5,662 nucleotides of DNA from Alphaproteobacteria bacterium (GTDB lineage Bacteria; Pseudomonadota; Alphaproteobacteria; RF32; CAG-239): positions 1-5,662 of the forward strand of contig JAKSUO010000078.1 of NCBI GenBank assembly GCA_024408895.1. Direction: 5' to 3'. The position numbers and the translations under genes are program-made. Below the pieces are notes generated by a model. That model made no database searches. It saw only the letters and a list, made by a program, of their open reading frames with translations, and had not been told where the DNA came from. Positions 1 through 5,662 of this stretch are shown in pieces. The number at the start of each line of letters is the position of its first letter. Positions within the stretch are counted from its first letter, which is position 1.

Positions 1-23
1 TAAAGGCTTATAGCCGCATATGA

Positions 24-55
24 AGAACCCCGCGTTTTACGCGGGGGTCTCTTTT
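24..55. terminator. Intrinsic terminator hairpin beyond fabG, possibly bidirectional
   Basis: A GC-rich inverted repeat has left arm 24-34 and right arm 40-50 around a 5-base loop (TTTTA). The core CCCCGCG/CGCGGGG pairs perfectly over 7 bp. Beyond an A27/G47 mismatch, three more pairs (AGA/TCT) extend it. On the plus strand the stem is followed by CTTTTA, a short U-tract. On the minus strand it is preceded by an A-rich stretch and followed by the weaker TTCTTCAT. It lies about 30 bases past the fabG stop, so it most likely ends the fabD-fabG transcript. The better U-tract on the plus strand suggests it also serves a convergent gene ending near the left edge. Confidence 0.8.
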
Positions 56-78
56 ACAGGAACGATTTTTTTTAGCGA

Positions 79-816
79 TTAAATCATTGCCATACCGCCG
101 TTAACATGGATGGTTTGACCGGTGATGTATTGCGCTTCATCAGAGGCTAAAAAGGCAACGGTATTGGCAATGTCTTGCGCTTCACCGAGCTTGCCTTCCG
201 GAATTTTTTTCAGCAACGCGGCTTTAACATCATCCGGTAAACCCTCTGTCATTGGGGTACGAATAAATCCCGGCGCAATGGAATTAACCGTGATACCGCG
301 CGAACCGACTTCTTGTGCCAAACATTTATTCATGGCAATCATTCCGGCTTTTGAAGCAGAGTAATTTGCTTGTCCGGCATTGCCCATAACGCCGACAACC
401 GAGGCCATACCGATAATACGGCCGTAGCGGCGCTTTATCATACCGCGAATAACGGCGCGAGCTAATTTAAAACCGGCAGAAAGGTTAACATCCAAAACCA
501 GTTGCCATTCTTCATTGCTCATGCGCATAAATAAGTTATCGCGCGTCAAACCGGCATTATTTACCAAAATATCAATTTGACCGAATTTGTTTTCAACATC
601 ATTGACCAAAGTTTTAACTGCTTCGTCATCGCCTAAATTGGCAACAAAGCACTCTACATGTTCGCCAAACTCTGCTTTTAAGGACTCCAAACCGGCTGCA
701 TTCATATCCGTTAAGGCTAAATAAGCGCCTTGCTCATATAATGTGTGTGCAATTTTACGACCGATACCGCCGGCGGCACCGGTAATTAAAGCAACTTTTC
801 CATCTAATCTGAACAT
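79..816 (-). CDS. fabG: 3-oxoacyl-[acyl-carrier-protein] reductase FabG
   Basis: Cytosolic enzyme of type II fatty acid synthesis that reduces beta-ketoacyl-ACP to (R)-3-hydroxyacyl-ACP in each elongation cycle. The 245-residue protein matches the usual FabG length (E. coli 244) and is a classical short-chain dehydrogenase. The nucleotide-binding motif TGAAGGIG is at residues 12-19 and NNAG at 86-89. The catalytic tetrad is N111, S139, Y152 and K156 (YSASK), and PG near 182-183 is followed by the substrate-loop region. The C-terminal TGQTIHVNGGMAMI is typical of the family. The ATG start is supported by AAGGA 7 bases upstream (complement of 824-828). It lies 15 bases after the fabD stop, so the two are very probably cotranscribed. 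Oddity: position 16 is Gly where E. coli FabG has Arg, and Asp37 ends the second beta strand. That pattern is usually linked to NADH rather than NADPH use. Another SDR role is possible, but the fabD linkage makes FabG by far the best call. Confidence 0.95.
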   Translation of the reverse strand: MFRLDGKVALITGAAGGIGRKIAHTLYEQGAYLALTDMNAAGLESLKAEFGEHVECFVANLGDDEAVKTLVNDVENKFGQIDILVNNAGLTRDNLFMRMSNEEWQLVLDVNLSAGFKLARAVIRGMIKRRYGRIIGMASVVGVMGNAGQANYSASKAGMIAMNKCLAQEVGSRGITVNSIAPGFIRTPMTEGLPDDVKAALLKKIPEGKLGEAQDIANTVAFLASDEAQYITGQTIHVNGGMAMI

Positions 817-831
817 TGTTGTTTCCTTTCA

Positions 832-1776
832 TTATAAATTTTTTGCCAATTCTTCAATTTCTTCAATAGAACCAACAGAAAAAGAGTTAATTTCTTTATT
901 GCTACGTTTTGCAATACCGGAAAGTACGCGTCCGGCACCAAGTTCCACGATATCAGTCACACCGTTTTGCTGTAAAAACAGCATCGTTTCACGCCATCTG
1001 ACGAGGCCTGTGACTTGTTCTATGAGATGTTTAATAATTTCTTTGTGATCGGTAATCGGTTCAGCCAAAACATTGGCAATCAGCGGAATTTGAGCGTCAT
1101 TTGATTTGACGTCCATAAATGCGCGAGCTATCACATCAGCCGCAGGCGCCATATAAGGACTGTGGAACGGCGCGCTGACCGCTAATTTAATACATTTGCG
1201 CGCACCGAATTCGGCGGCAATTTCTATTGCACGGTCAATGGCCGACATAGCACCGGATAAAACAATCTGACCGTCAGAATTATCATTGGCTGTAACGCAA
1301 ATATTGTCTCCGTTGGAACAAGCGTCAATCAATGCGCCGACATCCTGGTAAGACAAGCCGAGTACGGCCGCCATACCTCCGGCACCGACAGGAACTGCAT
1401 TTTGCATGGCTTTGCCGCGTATGCGTAAAAGCTTTGCCGTATCGGTCAGTGAAAAAACACCTGCCGTATAGGCTGCCGAATATTCCCCTAAAGAATGCCC
1501 GGCCACATAAGCGCCTTTTTCCTTGAGATTAACTCCGAAAGCTTTTTGCAAAACATTAACAATTGCAGCCGACATAGCCATCAAAGCCGGTTGTGTGTTT
1601 TCCGTCATGGTTAATTCAGAATCAGGACCTTCGGTCATAATTTTATATAAATTTTGTGATAATGAATCGTTGACAATTTCAAATACTTCGCGGGCAGAAG
1701 CAAAATTTTCCGCCAATTCTTTTCCCATGCCGACAAATTGAGAACCTTGTCCGGGAAACACAAAAGCATACTTCAT
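832..1776 (-). CDS. fabD: Malonyl-CoA:acyl carrier protein transacylase FabD
   Basis: Cytosolic enzyme that transfers the malonyl group from malonyl-CoA to the phosphopantetheine arm of acyl carrier protein, supplying the extender unit for fatty acid synthesis. It has 314 residues, close to E. coli FabD (309). The N-terminal FPGQGSQ motif (residues 7-13) supplies the oxyanion-hole Gln10. The nucleophile is Ser95 in GHSLGEY (93-99). Arg120, in the RGKAMQ context, matches the arginine that holds the malonyl carboxylate, and His205 in APFHSPYM is the catalytic histidine. The ferredoxin-like insert lies roughly between residues 130 and 200. The ATG start has AAAGG 6 bases upstream (complement of 1783-1787), and FPGQGSQ begins at the usual distance from it. 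It is the first gene of the fabD-fabG transcript, with a candidate promoter in the divergent region shared with ftsK. All key residues are present and no truncation is seen. Confidence 0.97.
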   Translation of the reverse strand: MKYAFVFPGQGSQFVGMGKELAENFASAREVFEIVNDSLSQNLYKIMTEGPDSELTMTENTQPALMAMSAAIVNVLQKAFGVNLKEKGAYVAGHSLGEYSAAYTAGVFSLTDTAKLLRIRGKAMQNAVPVGAGGMAAVLGLSYQDVGALIDACSNGDNICVTANDNSDGQIVLSGAMSAIDRAIEIAAEFGARKCIKLAVSAPFHSPYMAPAADVIARAFMDVKSNDAQIPLIANVLAEPITDHKEIIKHLIEQVTGLVRWRETMLFLQQNGVTDIVELGAGRVLSGIAKRSNKEINSFSVGSIEEIEELAKNL

Positions 1777-1808
1777 AACATACCTTTCAAAACAATTCTT
1801 CGCAGAAG

Positions 1809-1835
1809 TGTATAATAAGATGCAAAAAAAGTCAA
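1809..1835 (-). promoter_or_regulatory. Candidate sigma-70-type promoter for fabD-fabG
   Basis: On the minus strand TTGACT (complement of 1830-1835) is a good -35 box. TATACA (complement of 1809-1814) is a plausible -10 box, followed by a leader of about 25 bases to the fabD ATG. The 15-base spacer is shorter than the ideal 17. An alternative -35, TTATTG, would give an 18-base spacer to the same -10. The position is right for fabD, but the exact boxes are uncertain. Confidence 0.45.
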
Positions 1836-1852
1836 TAATAACAGCCTTTTTT

Positions 1853-1890
1853 TATTAACAAATTAATATTTTATTGATGTTTTTTTGTTA
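1853..1890. repeat. AT-rich inverted repeats in the fabD/ftsK divergent region
   Basis: There are two overlapping dyads. TATTAA (1853-1858) and TTAATA (1863-1868) are perfect 6-bp arms around CAAA. TAACAAA (1856-1862) and TTTGTTA (1884-1890) are perfect 7-bp arms whose centres are 28 bp apart, and the right arm overlaps the candidate ftsK -10 element. They could be a regulator binding site or an AT-rich UP-type element. In such AT-rich DNA arms of this length can arise by chance. Confidence 0.3.
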
Positions 1891-1894
1891 CAAT
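1886..1894 (+). promoter_or_regulatory. Candidate extended -10 promoter for ftsK
   Basis: TGT followed by TACAAT (1889-1894) forms an extended -10 element (TGn-TACAAT). It would start transcription near 1901, leaving a leader of about 28 bases to the ftsK ATG. No good -35 lies at the correct distance, but the upstream DNA is a T/A-rich tract. A TATAAT at 1811-1816 farther upstream is an alternative without a recognisable -35. Confidence 0.4.
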
Positions 1895-1928
1895 TTTGCC
1901 AATTACATAGCTTTGTTTTGAGGGAAAA

Positions 1929-4721
1929 ATGAAAAAAAAGAACATTGTCAAAGAACAACCGAAATCGTGGTGGCAGGTTTTGTTGTGCCAAATTATAGGA
2001 ATAATTCTTATCGTTTTGCCGTTGTTAATGTTTATCGGGCTGATTAGTTATGATGCCGCAGATCCTTCGTTTAATAAGGTTACGTCTGAAGCTACGCAGT
2101 TTAAAAATTATCTTGGGGCTTTCGGGGCATATAGTGCTGATGCCATTTTAAGAACATTCGGTTTGTCTTTCATTGTGTTTCTGTTAGTGCCGATTATCTG
2201 GGGTATTAATTTGTTGCGTTATTATGTTTTTGCCGAGTGCAAAATGCGTATTTTTGCGTGGATTGTCGGTATGTTGAGCTTTGCCTGTTTTCTGGATTTA
2301 ACTGCCAGCTCTTTTTTGGGAGGTTTCAACTTACCGTATAATTTGGCAGGTGAATGGAGCCGCACATTGAGCCGCCCGTTGAATAATTATATTAATATGC
2401 TTAATCTGTCGTATAATACTCTGATTTTAGAAGGGATAATTCTTTTTGTCAGCGTGATTGCATTTAATTTTTCTGCCGGTATAACTTTTAAGTTTTGGTT
2501 GAAAATCACGCATGCAATTAATGCTGTGCTACGCAAAATCGTTGCTTGGGTTGTTATCGGCTTTAAGAAAATGGCAAATATTCGCAATTTCAGGGAATTT
2601 AAGGAGATTAATCCGAGTTATTTACAAAATAAGACAAACGGTAGTGCCCGTTTGCATCGTGAACCGGTTTTTGAGCATGGTGTGAATGGCAATTCGGTTG
2701 CCGGAACAATAATTGAAAATAATCCTTCGCATGCTATACCACGAACAGCAAGTTTGAAAACAACAACGGCAAGTTCGCCGGCAATGGCGAGTATGCAACG
2801 CGGACCGATGATAGAAATGCCGACAAACGGTACGTTATCCGTCGGCAATTTGGCTATGCAGACAGAAATTGGAGAATCTGTTGCTCCTGCGGTTAAAAAT
2901 ACCAGTTTCAATCCGACATTTAACTTTATCGGGGAAGAAAATGCGTCAAACCAAAATCAGAAAAAAACAGCTCGCAAAATTTTTCCGGAAGAGATATATC
3001 AAACCGAGGGAGTACGCAATTTTTCCGATAAGGTAAATGCTAAAGAAAAATCACCGGTTGCCCAACAAGAAGAACTTTTAAATGTGCCGAAGACAGCTAA
3101 ACATTCGGTTTCATCAATACCGCAAGCTCAAGTACCTTCGGGTGATTCCGGTGTGGCTAGGTTTGACTCATCAAAAGCAAAAGAGGCACAGACGAAAAAT
3201 AGTTCTTCTGCCCAAGAATATATGTTGCCGGATGTGAATTTATTGTCGCTACATAATGAAAATGCGCAAATATCCGTTGATGAAAATGCCTTAAAGGCGA
3301 ACGCTGTTCATTTGGAACAAGTGTTGAAAGATTACGGAATTCGCGGTGAAATAGTTAAAGTTCGTCCAGGGCCTGTTGTCACATTGTATGAACTTGAACC
3401 GGCACCGGGAATTCGTACGGCTCGTGTTATCGGTTTATCGGATGATATTGCGCGCTCAATGTCGGCAGTATCAGTGCGTATGGCGGTTGTCAGCGGGCAG
3501 AATACCATAGGTATTGAATTGCCGAATACTAACAGGCAAACGGTTTGGTTGCGTGAGTTATTGGAAGATACGGAGTTTAAGACCAGTAAAAATATTTTGA
3601 ATGTGGCTCTCGGTAAAGATATCGGCGGACGGCACGTTTACGCTGATTTGTCAAAAATGCCGCACTTGTTGGTGGCCGGTACAACCGGTTCCGGTAAGTC
3701 AGTTGGTGTTAATTCCATGATATTATCGCTTTTGTATCGTATGCCACCGGATCAATGCAAGTTTATTATGATTGACCCGAAACAGTTGGAATTTTCAATG
3801 TATAACGGTATTCCGCATTTGTTGACGCCGGTTATTACAGATCCGGCTAAAGCGGTGGTCGGTTTGAAATGGGCGGTGCAGGAAATGGAAAGCCGCAATC
3901 GTGCAATGGCTTTATTGAATGTTCGCAATATCAGCGGATATAATAAAAAAGTTGCAGAGATGGCCAAATCTGGCAAAGAATTAAAAAAGACCATTCAAAC
4001 CGGATTTGATAAAGAAACCGGTAAACCGATTTATGAAGAACAGGTCATTGATATATCCCCGATGCCGTATATTGTTATTGTGGTTGATGAAATGGCCGAT
4101 TTAATGCTGGTGGCAGGTAAAGAAGTTGAAGCAGCAATTCAGCGCTTGGCTCAAATGGCGCGCGCGGCCGGCATCCACTTGATTATGTCAACACAACGGC
4201 CGTCAGTTGATGTTATTACCGGTGTTATTAAGGCAAATTTCCCGAGCCGAATTAGTTTTCACGTTACAACTCGTGGCGACAGTATCACCATTTTAGGTGA
4301 AAAAGGGGCCGAGCAACTTTTAGGTATGGGAGATATGCTGTATATGCCGTCCGGCTCAAGGCCGGTACGCATTCACGGATGTTTCGTTCCTGATGAAGAA
4401 GTAGAAAAAATTGTTGAGTTTATTAAAGAGCAGGGTGAACCTCAGTATGTGACGGAAGTAACAGCCGGTGAATTGAACAGTAAAAATTCCGGTCCTGTTT
4501 TTGATAAGGGAGAGTTCGGCGCCGGCGATAGTGAAGAAGATTTGTATCGGCAAGCCGTTGATATTGTGCGCACAGACAAAAAAGCTTCTACCAGTTATAT
4601 CCAGCGTAAATTGCGTATCGGTTATAATCGTGCCGCTAATTTGATTGAAAGAATGGAACAAGAAGGTGTTATCAGCCGACCGGATCATGTCGGACGACGT
4701 GAAGTTCTCGGTGTGGATTAG
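1929..4721 (+). CDS. ftsK: DNA translocase FtsK
   Basis: Septum-anchored, ATP-driven double-stranded DNA pump that moves the replication terminus region at division and activates XerCD recombination at dif to resolve chromosome dimers. The 930-residue protein has the full architecture. Hydrophobic membrane segments lie near residues 17-39, 77-97, 107-128 and 163-185. A polar, low-complexity linker rich in Ser, Thr, Asn, Gln and Ala spans about 220-430. The alpha-beta motor domain runs about 440-845, and the winged-helix gamma domain that reads polar DNA motifs is about 868-930. Walker A is GTTGSGKS (584-591) and Walker B is IVIVVDE ending at D720-E721. IDPKQLEFS (615-623) and STQRPS (754-759) are family motifs. 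GAGGGA (1920-1925) just ahead of the ATG fixes the start. It is divergent from fabD and upstream of an ATPase beta gene that is not functionally related. All domains look intact. The long linker and TM pattern fit FtsK rather than shorter SpoIIIE-like proteins. Confidence 0.97.
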   Translation: MKKKNIVKEQPKSWWQVLLCQIIGIILIVLPLLMFIGLISYDAADPSFNKVTSEATQFKNYLGAFGAYSADAILRTFGLSFIVFLLVPIIWGINLLRYYVFAECKMRIFAWIVGMLSFACFLDLTASSFLGGFNLPYNLAGEWSRTLSRPLNNYINMLNLSYNTLILEGIILFVSVIAFNFSAGITFKFWLKITHAINAVLRKIVAWVVIGFKKMANIRNFREFKEINPSYLQNKTNGSARLHREPVFEHGVNGNSVAGTIIENNPSHAIPRTASLKTTTASSPAMASMQRGPMIEMPTNGTLSVGNLAMQTEIGESVAPAVKNTSFNPTFNFIGEENASNQNQKKTARKIFPEEIYQTEGVRNFSDKVNAKEKSPVAQQEELLNVPKTAKHSVSSIPQAQVPSGDSGVARFDSSKAKEAQTKNSSSAQEYMLPDVNLLSLHNENAQISVDENALKANAVHLEQVLKDYGIRGEIVKVRPGPVVTLYELEPAPGIRTARVIGLSDDIARSMSAVSVRMAVVSGQNTIGIELPNTNRQTVWLRELLEDTEFKTSKNILNVALGKDIGGRHVYADLSKMPHLLVAGTTGSGKSVGVNSMILSLLYRMPPDQCKFIMIDPKQLEFSMYNGIPHLLTPVITDPAKAVVGLKWAVQEMESRNRAMALLNVRNISGYNKKVAEMAKSGKELKKTIQTGFDKETGKPIYEEQVIDISPMPYIVIVVDEMADLMLVAGKEVEAAIQRLAQMARAAGIHLIMSTQRPSVDVITGVIKANFPSRISFHVTTRGDSITILGEKGAEQLLGMGDMLYMPSGSRPVRIHGCFVPDEEVEKIVEFIKEQGEPQYVTEVTAGELNSKNSGPVFDKGEFGAGDSEEDLYRQAVDIVRTDKKASTSYIQRKLRIGYNRAANLIERMEQEGVISRPDHVGRREVLGVD

Positions 4722-4828
4722 ATTAAAAAAACATTGCAAGTTATCGGTACTTAATTTAAAAATTACAAGAGAGCACTATATTGAAGTTGTGCTTGCAAGA
4801 TTATTAAGTGATAACAACGGAATGAGTT
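4722..4828 (+). promoter_or_regulatory. ftsK-atpD intergenic gap with weak promoter candidates
   Basis: This 107-base AT-rich gap shows no convincing terminator for ftsK. The only hairpin of note is AGCAC (4772-4776) with GTGCT (4789-4793) around 12 bases, which is weak and has no U-tract. Two poor promoter-like pairs are visible: TTGCAA (4734-4739) with TAAAAA (4757-4762) at a 17-base spacing, and TTGAAG (4781-4786) with TATTAA (4802-4807) at 15 bases. TTGCAAG occurs twice, at 4734-4740 and 4793-4799. The gap may hold the promoter of the ATPase operon, but nothing here is decisive. Confidence 0.25.
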
Positions 4829-5662
4829 ATGTCTGAAAAAACAAATATCGGGACCATTGCGGCTATTAATGGCGGTGTGATTGAGGTTTGCTTTCCGCAA
4901 ACGTTGCCGGCCGCATATAATGAGTTAAAAATAGGTTCTTTATCGGCCGAAGTGCAAGGATATGTTGACGAACACACAGTGCGTGCCTTGGTTATGGGAC
5001 CGACAAACGGTCTGTCGCGTAATATGAAAGTGACGGATACGGGGCATCCGATAGAAGTGCCTGTCGGGAACCAAATTTTGGGCCGAATGTTTAATATGTT
5101 TGGTGAACCGATAGATAAAAAATCAGCTATAAAAAATGTGCAATATCAATCTATTCATGCTGAGCCGTTACCGCTTAACAAACGACGGACGACGCCGGAA
5201 ATTTTTATATCAGGTATTAAAGCTATTGACTTGTTGGCTCCGATGGAACGGGGTGGTAAAGCCGGCTTGTTCGGTGGCGCAGGTGTTGGTAAAACGGTTT
5301 TGATTACCGAACTGATTAATAATATGGTTGGTCGTTATGAAGGTGCCAGTATTTTTTGCGGTGTCGGTGAAAGATCGCGAGAAGGAGAACAACTCTATCG
5401 CGAAATGAGAGACGCCGGTGTTTTGGATAAAACGGTGATGGTGTTCGGACAAATGAACGAAGCACCCGGTGTGCGTTTTCGGGTACCGCTGACCGGACTT
5501 ACTATGGCCGAGTATTTTCGCGATAAAGAAAAAAAAGATGTCTTATTCTTGGTGGATAATATCTTTCGTTTTGTGCAAGCCGGTTCGGAAGTTTCTGTTC
5601 TTTTAGGGCAAGTTCCGTCACGTGTCGGCTATCAACCATCTCTTGGTACGGATATTGCCGAT
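4829..5662 (+). CDS. atpD: F1 ATPase beta subunit, alternate N-type, 3' end beyond window
   Basis: Catalytic beta subunit of a membrane-bound F1F0 ATPase. The beta subunits carry the nucleotide sites that couple ATP synthesis or hydrolysis to ion flow. The first 278 residues are present, about 60% of a usual 460-480, still in frame at the edge. Seen: N-terminal beta-barrel (about 7-80), P-loop GGAGVGKT (149-156, K155), GERSREG with catalytic E181 and R182 (180-186), QMNEAPG (208-214), Walker B-like LFLVD ending at D243, and NIFRFVQAGSEVS (244-256). The DELSEED region lies outside. As I recall the families, IFCGVGER, EQLYREMRDAGVL, GVRFRV and PSRVGYQPSLGT resemble the alternate N-type (Na+-type) ATPase beta more than the housekeeping protein. 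The position also fits: N-type operons start with atpD, whereas in the usual proteobacterial operon atpD follows the alpha and gamma genes. The ATG has a modest GGAA 6 bases upstream (4819-4822). F1 beta is certain; the N-type subclass is likely but unproven. Ion specificity cannot be judged without the c subunit. Confidence 0.93.
   Translation, partial: MSEKTNIGTIAAINGGVIEVCFPQTLPAAYNELKIGSLSAEVQGYVDEHTVRALVMGPTNGLSRNMKVTDTGHPIEVPVGNQILGRMFNMFGEPIDKKSAIKNVQYQSIHAEPLPLNKRRTTPEIFISGIKAIDLLAPMERGGKAGLFGGAGVGKTVLITELINNMVGRYEGASIFCGVGERSREGEQLYREMRDAGVLDKTVMVFGQMNEAPGVRFRVPLTGLTMAEYFRDKEKKDVLFLVDNIFRFVQAGSEVSVLLGQVPSRVGYQPSLGTDIAD

Noticed and set aside
5..15. GGCT-TAT-AGCC hairpin near the left edge
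   Set aside because: Only 4 bp of stem with a 3-base loop, too weak to call a structure.
743..1048. 101-codon plus-strand frame opposite fabG/fabD
   Set aside because: It runs antisense across two well-supported genes and their junction, with no independent evidence of coding.
1773..1781. Two-codon minicistron ATG-TTA-TGA overlapping the fabD start, and a similar four-codon one at 4823-4837 over the atpD start
   Set aside because: Both put an out-of-frame ATG just before the real start. The ribosome binding site spacing favours the annotated starts, and such short frames are expected by chance.
1929..4721. KOPS-like polar octamers read by the FtsK gamma domain
   Set aside because: No GGGNAGGG match was noticed on the plus strand. 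The minus strand was not searched exhaustively, so no claim about polarity is made.
4356..4739. 127-codon minus-strand frame opposite the ftsK 3' end
   Set aside because: It lies entirely opposite conserved ftsK motor and gamma coding sequence. Its composition looks like reverse-strand translation and no upstream signals were seen.
4751..4765. Possible CtrA-type site TTAA-N7-TTAA before atpD
   Set aside because: The second half reads ATTA instead of TTAA, and the DNA is so AT-rich that near matches are expected.
4645..4836. 63-codon plus-strand frame spanning the ftsK end and the atpD start
   Set aside because: It lies in another frame over the gamma domain of ftsK, has no ribosome binding site of note and its product resembles nothing I know. 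It is best read as a shadow frame running into the gap.

Overview
The window looks like a chromosomal segment of a low-GC bacterium (low 40s % GC by eye), most likely an alphaproteobacterium. The lineage call is an inference. It rests on a four-helix FtsK with a long linker, alphaproteobacterial-looking FabD and FabG, AAGG-type ribosome binding sites and few GANTC sites. No mobile element, CRISPR array, tRNA or rRNA is visible. Coding density is high and all four genes read cleanly, with no frameshift.

Left part (1-1776, minus strand): a fatty-acid synthesis pair, fabD then fabG, 15 bases apart and each with its own ribosome binding site. FabD loads malonyl groups onto acyl carrier protein. 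FabG carries out the first reduction of each elongation cycle on the resulting beta-ketoacyl-ACP. A strong GC-rich hairpin about 30 bases beyond the fabG stop closes the transcript, so acpP, a common next gene, is not directly attached here. The window begins with TAA, which could be the stop of a plus-strand gene converging on the same hairpin, but this cannot be established.

Middle (1777-1928): a 152-base AT-rich divergent promoter region between fabD and ftsK. It has a plausible promoter for each direction and AT-rich inverted repeats.

Right part (1929-5662, plus strand): a complete ftsK (930 codons), the septal DNA translocase that couples chromosome dimer resolution to division. After 107 bases comes the first 278 codons of an F1 ATPase beta subunit, cut by the window end. 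Its sequence resembles the alternate N-type (sodium-type) F1F0 ATPase more than the housekeeping beta subunit. It also sits as a first gene, without alpha or gamma genes before it, which matches the known N-ATPase operon order (atpD first). This is the most interesting point in the window. I found no evidence of a previously undescribed system.
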